Assembly: GCA_047612385.1 (NCBI GenBank) | Contig: JBLGAR010000149.1 | Coordinates: forward strand, 1-10,840 | Direction: 5' to 3' | Source: JBALVT01 sp047612385 | GTDB lineage: Bacteria; Pseudomonadota; Gammaproteobacteria; Pseudomonadales; Halieaceae | DNA length: 10,840 bases | Shown: positions 7,495 through 10,840 of the stretch, in pieces | Layout of the letters: each line of letters starts with the position of its first letter | Position numbering within the stretch: position 1 is the first letter of the stretch | Translations under genes and position numbers: made by a program | The notes under the pieces: model-generated | Database searches by the model: none | The model's input: the letters and a program-made list of their open reading frames with translations, nothing else | What the model was told of the DNA's origin: nothing

Positions 7495-8874
7495 TCAATA
7501 CTGGCGATAGCGGCGCTGCACATGGCGGTGACGCATCAGAATATTGCCTTCGCGCTGGGCTTGATTTAGGCGTGCCGTGTCTGCGGGCAAGTTGCTATCA
7601 ATTTCCGAAAACGCAACCTTCTTAACGTCCAACGTGGGCCACTGCTCTTTCGGCGGTTGTTTTTCATAGGTGTAACGCACGGTTAAAAACCCGTGCTTCA
7701 GGCCAGTAGTATCCAACCAGTTTGCCACTCCAGGGTCTTTGTGACAGACGATCCAACGGTAAATGCCATCTTCTCCCAGAGCCATCTGGCTCGCGTTTAA
7801 ACTAGACTGGTAACTTTCAAAGTCCAGTGATTCACCCCACAAATTTGACAGATGAAAACCAAGAAAACTGGGTTCAACTGGCACCACAGACTCAATAATT
7901 AGAGCCTCGTCGTTAGCAAGCTTAAACACGCCTCCTGCGTAAATATTGGTGCTCTGCCCTCCCCCCGTTGCTATGCCCAATGCATTGGGTGGGTTCATGT
8001 CGTTGGTTGGCATAAAGGGTTTATCAGTTCCGGTATCAATGCCACCTTTTACTTTGCCGTAGGTCTCCAGAGTCACCGCATAAAACGCATTCCAGAATTT
8101 CATTTGGTTGTTGGTCAAGCGGCCAACCTCATCCATCATATGCACCGCTGCCGCTGAATCCAAAGTCGCACGCGGTTCCTTTTCACAGTCGATACGCAAA
8201 ATCTCCAGATCCAGCAAATCTTCATTTTCCCAGTCGTGAAATAACTCTCTGCAGGTCAGAAATTCACCGACGAATGTCTTGCCCCTACTTTCACGTCGAC
8301 TCAACATAAAGTTACCGCTGTAGCCCTGGGGTTTTTCAGGGGCAATCAATATTTCGAAGTTGCCCTTCGCATCAACTTGTATTGCATGGCAATCCAGCGT
8401 ACTGGTATTGACTCGGTTGCCGGGTATAAGCTCCTTAAGACTGCCTGAATCGCCCGCATAGCCACTGGCCAATTCGAAGATGACATATTGCGGCGCACGC
8501 TGTTCGCCGGCCGGCTTCTCTCCACGCCAGTGCCGACTATCACCTCCCTTGCCGCGCAACATGTAACTGTAGTTGCCATCGATCTGCGCCCCGAGATAAA
8601 CCGCATCAGCATTGTCTATAGTCGATCGGTTCATCGGTTGGATGGCGCGTTTGAAGCGTGGATACAGCGGATCGTCAAGTGCGCGCTCTATGCCTCCCAG
8701 AGCAAAACCAAGTAAATAGCGGTAGCCCTCCGCGAGATTGCGATCATCCGCAGGAACCGGATACAATTCAGGCGTATCTATGACATCACGTGCGGCCTGC
8801 AATTGGGCAATCATGTTGTCGAATGCTGCTCGCAAGGCAGCGGCGGACTGTTCTGTAGCGTTTGCTTCGGTCAT
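7495..8874 (-). CDS. DUF1214 domain-containing protein
   Basis: This is a 459-residue protein of unknown function. The N-terminal 80 residues are alpha-helical and include GYRYLLGFALGGIERAL (50-66) and DDPLYPRFKRAIQP. The middle resembles the DUF1254/DUF1214 group: NADAVYLGAQIDGNYSYMLRG (88-108) looks like the usual Asn/Asp-x-x-Y-...-Y-x-x-RG strand pair. The C-terminal domain (about 320-403) has LIIESVVPVEPSFLGFHLSN, then DGIYRWIVCHKDPGVANWLD and GLKHGFLTVRYTY, the recognisable DUF1214 end. A basic tail, RHRHVQRRYRQY, closes it. There is no signal peptide and no transmembrane helix, so it is probably cytoplasmic, which differs from many secreted DUF1254/DUF1214 proteins. AAGGA before ATG 8874 lies in a 15-bp gap after the sulfotransferase gene. 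Co-transcription with a sulfotransferase and an SDR suggests a substrate-binding or enzymatic role on the same compound; the sequence does not say which. Confidence 0.8.
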   Translation of the reverse strand: MTEANATEQSAAALRAAFDNMIAQLQAARDVIDTPELYPVPADDRNLAEGYRYLLGFALGGIERALDDPLYPRFKRAIQPMNRSTIDNADAVYLGAQIDGNYSYMLRGKGGDSRHWRGEKPAGEQRAPQYVIFELASGYAGDSGSLKELIPGNRVNTSTLDCHAIQVDAKGNFEILIAPEKPQGYSGNFMLSRRESRGKTFVGEFLTCRELFHDWENEDLLDLEILRIDCEKEPRATLDSAAAVHMMDEVGRLTNNQMKFWNAFYAVTLETYGKVKGGIDTGTDKPFMPTNDMNPPNALGIATGGGQSTNIYAGGVFKLANDEALIIESVVPVEPSFLGFHLSNLWGESLDFESYQSSLNASQMALGEDGIYRWIVCHKDPGVANWLDTTGLKHGFLTVRYTYEKQPPKEQWPTLDVKKVAFSEIDSNLPADTARLNQAQREGNILMRHRHVQRRYRQY

Positions 8875-8889
8875 TGGATAATTCCTTGT

Positions 8890-10095
8890 TTAAGCCGGCT
8901 GCGCACTGAGCCGAGGCCAATCATACTTTTTATAAAACTCGTCTAGCTCAGCCTCAATCTCCGCAGGTGTTACCGCATAGTCTTCAATATCGTAGCTGTA
9001 ATGACTAGAGTGTTTCTTCTCTTTTTCTTCCTGTCCGGATAGATACTCCGAGTACGTCTCGGACATACCGAGATTCAGCGCGGCATAAATCAACTCGACG
9101 GTTTGCTTGGGCGCACTGATCAGATCACGATAATCAACAAAGTAGTGTGGTGTGCCCGAGTGATCCGCCAAGGCTTGAACAGGCAATTTAAAAGTGTCAA
9201 AAGAGATTTGCGTCAGCGCCTGCTGCGCTTCTTCATACTGCTCCTTGCGCCACTTTTTGCCCTTCCAGTTCATCTCAACCAAACGCAGCGTACTGGGTAT
9301 GCATGCAATCGGATCGCGCACCATCACCACGACACGCGCATCGGGAAATGTCTCGATGATAGCGTTGACCCAACCGCTCATCACGGGGTTTTTACTCAGG
9401 TGCGTTTTTGCTCCACCATTGGACAGAAGCTGGCGTTTTACACAAGTCTTATAGAATTTCATCCAGGACTGTTTTCGTTTTGCAGACAAACTGTCGATAT
9501 GGAAAATATCCAGCTCGTTCATGAGCGGTAAGTCCAGAGTCCATTGCTGCGTAACGAAGGCGGCATTCATGACAAACTGATCTTCCTCGGGAATCCACAA
9601 TCCCTGATTGTGGATATGACGGAAAGGACCAAAGGTTTTTTCATCCCATGCTTCGAGACGCTTTTGAATCGCACTGCCGAGCACCGTGCGATCCAACCAA
9701 CCAAGGGCGCGAATCATCGCTCTTTGCGTCAGCGCGGGAAAAAAAGTCTCCCAGTAGTAGAAATAACTGAATCGCTCGCCATCGGCGGCCATCAGCCGGT
9801 GCATCAGCGTGGTCCCACTGCGGGCGTGGCCCACAATAAACACCGGCGCCTTCACCTCCTGACGCCATAGAGCAGGGAAAAAGACATAGTCCGCAGCCAT
9901 ACACACGCTGTGGAACACAGTGGACAGTGGCACGACTACCAGTAGTTTAACCAGGGTTTTATTGCGACCCGGCCACTGTCTTTGTGCCCAGGTATAGCTC
10001 AGCACTTTGCGATAATACAAGAAATCAAAATACACGGGACAAGGTCCTCTGTCTTCTGCAAAGAACAGAGCATATCGCCGCGGCAGCCGGCCCAC
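8890..10095 (-). CDS. PAPS-dependent sulfotransferase family protein
   Basis: This is a cytoplasmic sulfotransferase-fold protein of up to 401 residues. The 5'-phosphosulfate loop is VFIVGHARSGTTLMHRL (85-101), directly after a strand. The 3'-phosphate site is ARVVVMVRDPIACIPSTLRL (253-272), with Arg260 and a Ser at 268. LSKNPV (233-238) and the C-terminal YFVDYRDLISAPKQTVELIY complete the pattern. The expected reaction transfers sulfonate from PAPS to a hydroxyl or amine of a small, probably hydrophobic acceptor. The N-terminal part has a hydrophobic stretch (49-77, KLLVVVPLSTVF and following) that could sit on or in the membrane. The longest frame starts at GTG 10095, right after a stop and without a clear ribosome binding site. 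A second GTG at 10035 (residue 21) has AGAGGA nine bases upstream and may be the real start, giving 381 residues. It is the first structural gene after tetR and 15 bp before the DUF1214 gene. Confidence 0.87.
   Translation of the reverse strand: MGRLPRRYALFFAEDRGPCPVYFDFLYYRKVLSYTWAQRQWPGRNKTLVKLLVVVPLSTVFHSVCMAADYVFFPALWRQEVKAPVFIVGHARSGTTLMHRLMAADGERFSYFYYWETFFPALTQRAMIRALGWLDRTVLGSAIQKRLEAWDEKTFGPFRHIHNQGLWIPEEDQFVMNAAFVTQQWTLDLPLMNELDIFHIDSLSAKRKQSWMKFYKTCVKRQLLSNGGAKTHLSKNPVMSGWVNAIIETFPDARVVVMVRDPIACIPSTLRLVEMNWKGKKWRKEQYEEAQQALTQISFDTFKLPVQALADHSGTPHYFVDYRDLISAPKQTVELIYAALNLGMSETYSEYLSGQEEKEKKHSSHYSYDIEDYAVTPAEIEAELDEFYKKYDWPRLSAQPA
10045..10050 (-). promoter_or_regulatory. possible ribosome binding site for an internal sulfotransferase start
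   Basis: AGAGGA on the minus strand lies nine bases before the in-frame GTG at 10035. No comparable signal precedes the upstream GTG at 10095. The shorter start would remove an Arg-rich 20-residue extension. Confidence 0.4.
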
Positions 10096-10220
10096 AACTT
10101 ACATTAGGCGTCTTGGACTAAGTGCGTATCTATATGATTTTAAGGTATTTTTATTCACACATAGAAAAAATCTAACAATACTGGCGTTTTCGCAGTCTAC
10201 CCTTGTACAAGATGCAGTGG
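10096..10220 (-). promoter_or_regulatory. tetR-sulfotransferase intergenic region with possible operators
   Basis: This is a 125-bp, AT-rich gap between the TetR gene and the sulfotransferase operon, both on the minus strand. It is much longer than the 15-bp gaps within the operon, so it probably holds the operon promoter. Two symmetric elements are visible: a perfect 10-bp palindrome CTTGTACAAG at 10202-10211, and a weaker imperfect repeat with TTAGTC and GCCTAA arms close to the sulfotransferase start (about 10109-10126). Either could be bound by the adjacent TetR protein. No sigma-70 promoter could be assigned firmly. Confidence 0.4.
10202..10211. promoter_or_regulatory. palindrome, candidate TetR operator
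   Basis: CTTGTACAAG is perfectly self-complementary and lies 9 bp beyond the tetR stop codon, upstream of the sulfotransferase operon. TetR-family dimers bind palindromes, but usually longer ones; the bases flanking this one do not extend the symmetry. Role inferred from position only. Confidence 0.25.
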
Positions 10221-10840
10221 CTATTGGCTACTATGCGCATCGTCTACAAGGTATCGCAGTAACACCGTCAATATCTCTGCCCTAAATGTTTCGCTTGCAA
10301 GTAACCCAGGGTCTTCATCAAGGGCTGCCTGTAAGACCCCACGCATGGTATTGCGTGCAATAAAACTGAGTGTGCCGATGTCGTCAGACCGAAGACGGTT
10401 TTTATGTATCGACAAGAAATCGGGAAACCAGTCTTTCCATGAAGGATTTTGCATTGACTGTGTTTTTTCATCCACTGCGCTATGCACGTCATAGCTGCGG
10501 TTGTACTGTACATAAAAATCCGGATTCAACTTATACAGCACCACAAGTTGATCTGCTTCTAAATCGATAATGGCGCCCAGTGTCCCCTCCAGTGTGCGCT
10601 CAGACATCGCGTGAATATCAGCAAAACGCTCAGCGGTAAGATCGGCCAGATATTGCAGTTCTTTGTCATAAACGCTGGCAAGCACCGCGTCCTTATTCGG
10701 AAAATATTGGTATACAGAAGCGATGTTCACGCCAGCTACATCAGCGATATTCTGGGTGGAGAGCTGCTCAGCTCCTCCACTGTGTAATATCTGGAGACAG
10801 GCTTCCTGAATAGCGTTCACCAGTATTTGAGACCGGCTTT
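10221..10840 (-). CDS. TetR-family transcriptional regulator, 5' end outside window
   Basis: This is a one-domain repressor-type regulator. The N-terminal DNA-binding part has the TetR pattern AIQEACLQIL, then the helix-turn-helix LSTQNIADVAGVNIASVYQYF followed by PNKDAVLASVYDKE. The rest is an alpha-helical ligand-binding domain with no recognisable specificity motif; its ending, LLRYLVDD, is typical. The first in-frame start in the window is GTG at 10820, but the frame stays open to the edge and reads SRSQILVNAIQEA, which fits the usual TetR lead-in, so the true start is likely a few codons beyond 10840. At 199 visible residues it is near full length. It lies directly upstream of the sulfotransferase-DUF1214-SDR operon on the same strand, so it probably controls that operon, responding to its substrate or product. 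This role is inferred from position. Confidence 0.88.
   Translation of the reverse strand, partial: SRSQILVNAIQEACLQILHSGGAEQLSTQNIADVAGVNIASVYQYFPNKDAVLASVYDKELQYLADLTAERFADIHAMSERTLEGTLGAIIDLEADQLVVLYKLNPDFYVQYNRSYDVHSAVDEKTQSMQNPSWKDWFPDFLSIHKNRLRSDDIGTLSFIARNTMRGVLQAALDEDPGLLASETFRAEILTVLLRYLVDDAHSSQ

Noticed and set aside
7103..7510. A 135-codon plus-strand open frame opposite the SDR gene
   Set aside because: It lies wholly over the clear SDR coding sequence and its start region, and its translation shows no recognisable motif.
9103..9531. A 142-codon plus-strand open frame opposite the sulfotransferase gene
   Set aside because: It is antisense to the conserved PAPS-binding region, has no domain pattern and no start signal.

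Overview
The window looks like chromosome of a marine-type gammaproteobacterium, perhaps from the Halieaceae/Spongiibacteraceae/SAR92 side of the class. That placement is an inference from a proteobacterial ydbH-ynbE-ydbL operon, a TonB-dependent receptor of the kind these bacteria carry in many copies, a bacterial steroid-5-alpha-reductase homologue, a phytanoyl-CoA-dioxygenase-like (PhyH) gene and a sulfotransferase/DUF1214/SDR cluster. No rRNA, tRNA, CRISPR array, insertion sequence or integrase was seen.

Layout. (1) Positions 1-2693, plus strand: the 3' part of ydbH, then ynbE and ydbL, a complete envelope lipid-homeostasis operon except for the 5' end of ydbH, which lies outside the window. 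(2) 2700-3605, minus: a membrane fatty acid desaturase with all three histidine boxes, convergent with ydbL and only 6 bp from it. (3) About 3668-4911, minus: the decayed 3' part of a TonB-dependent receptor gene, in at least four homologous pieces separated by frameshifts and deletions. (4) 4985-5779, minus: an apparently intact SRD5A-like 3-oxo-5-alpha-steroid 4-dehydrogenase. (5) 5922-6587, plus, divergent from it: a PhyH-family dioxygenase pseudogene that has lost its HxD iron-binding segment and carries a further frameshift in a run of eight A. (6) 6616-10840, minus: a tight set in transcription order tetR (5' end outside the window), sulfotransferase, DUF1214 protein, SDR oxidoreductase. 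The last three have identical 15-bp gaps, each holding the next gene's ribosome binding site.

How the genes may work together. YdbH, YnbE and YdbL act in the periplasm and outer membrane on phospholipid transport and balance. The desaturase would modify acyl chains in the inner membrane. The TetR-sulfotransferase-DUF1214-SDR cluster reads as a regulated pathway acting on a hydroxylated hydrophobic substrate (steroid, sterol-like or lipid alcohol): an NAD(P)-dependent carbonyl/alcohol step, a sulfonation step and a DUF1214 protein of unknown role. The intact 5-alpha-reductase between two decayed genes (receptor and dioxygenase) suggests a former uptake-plus-catabolism locus for steroid-like or isoprenoid compounds that is being lost. 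The substrate is not shown by the sequence. The best candidate for an undescribed system is the sulfotransferase-DUF1214-SDR operon.
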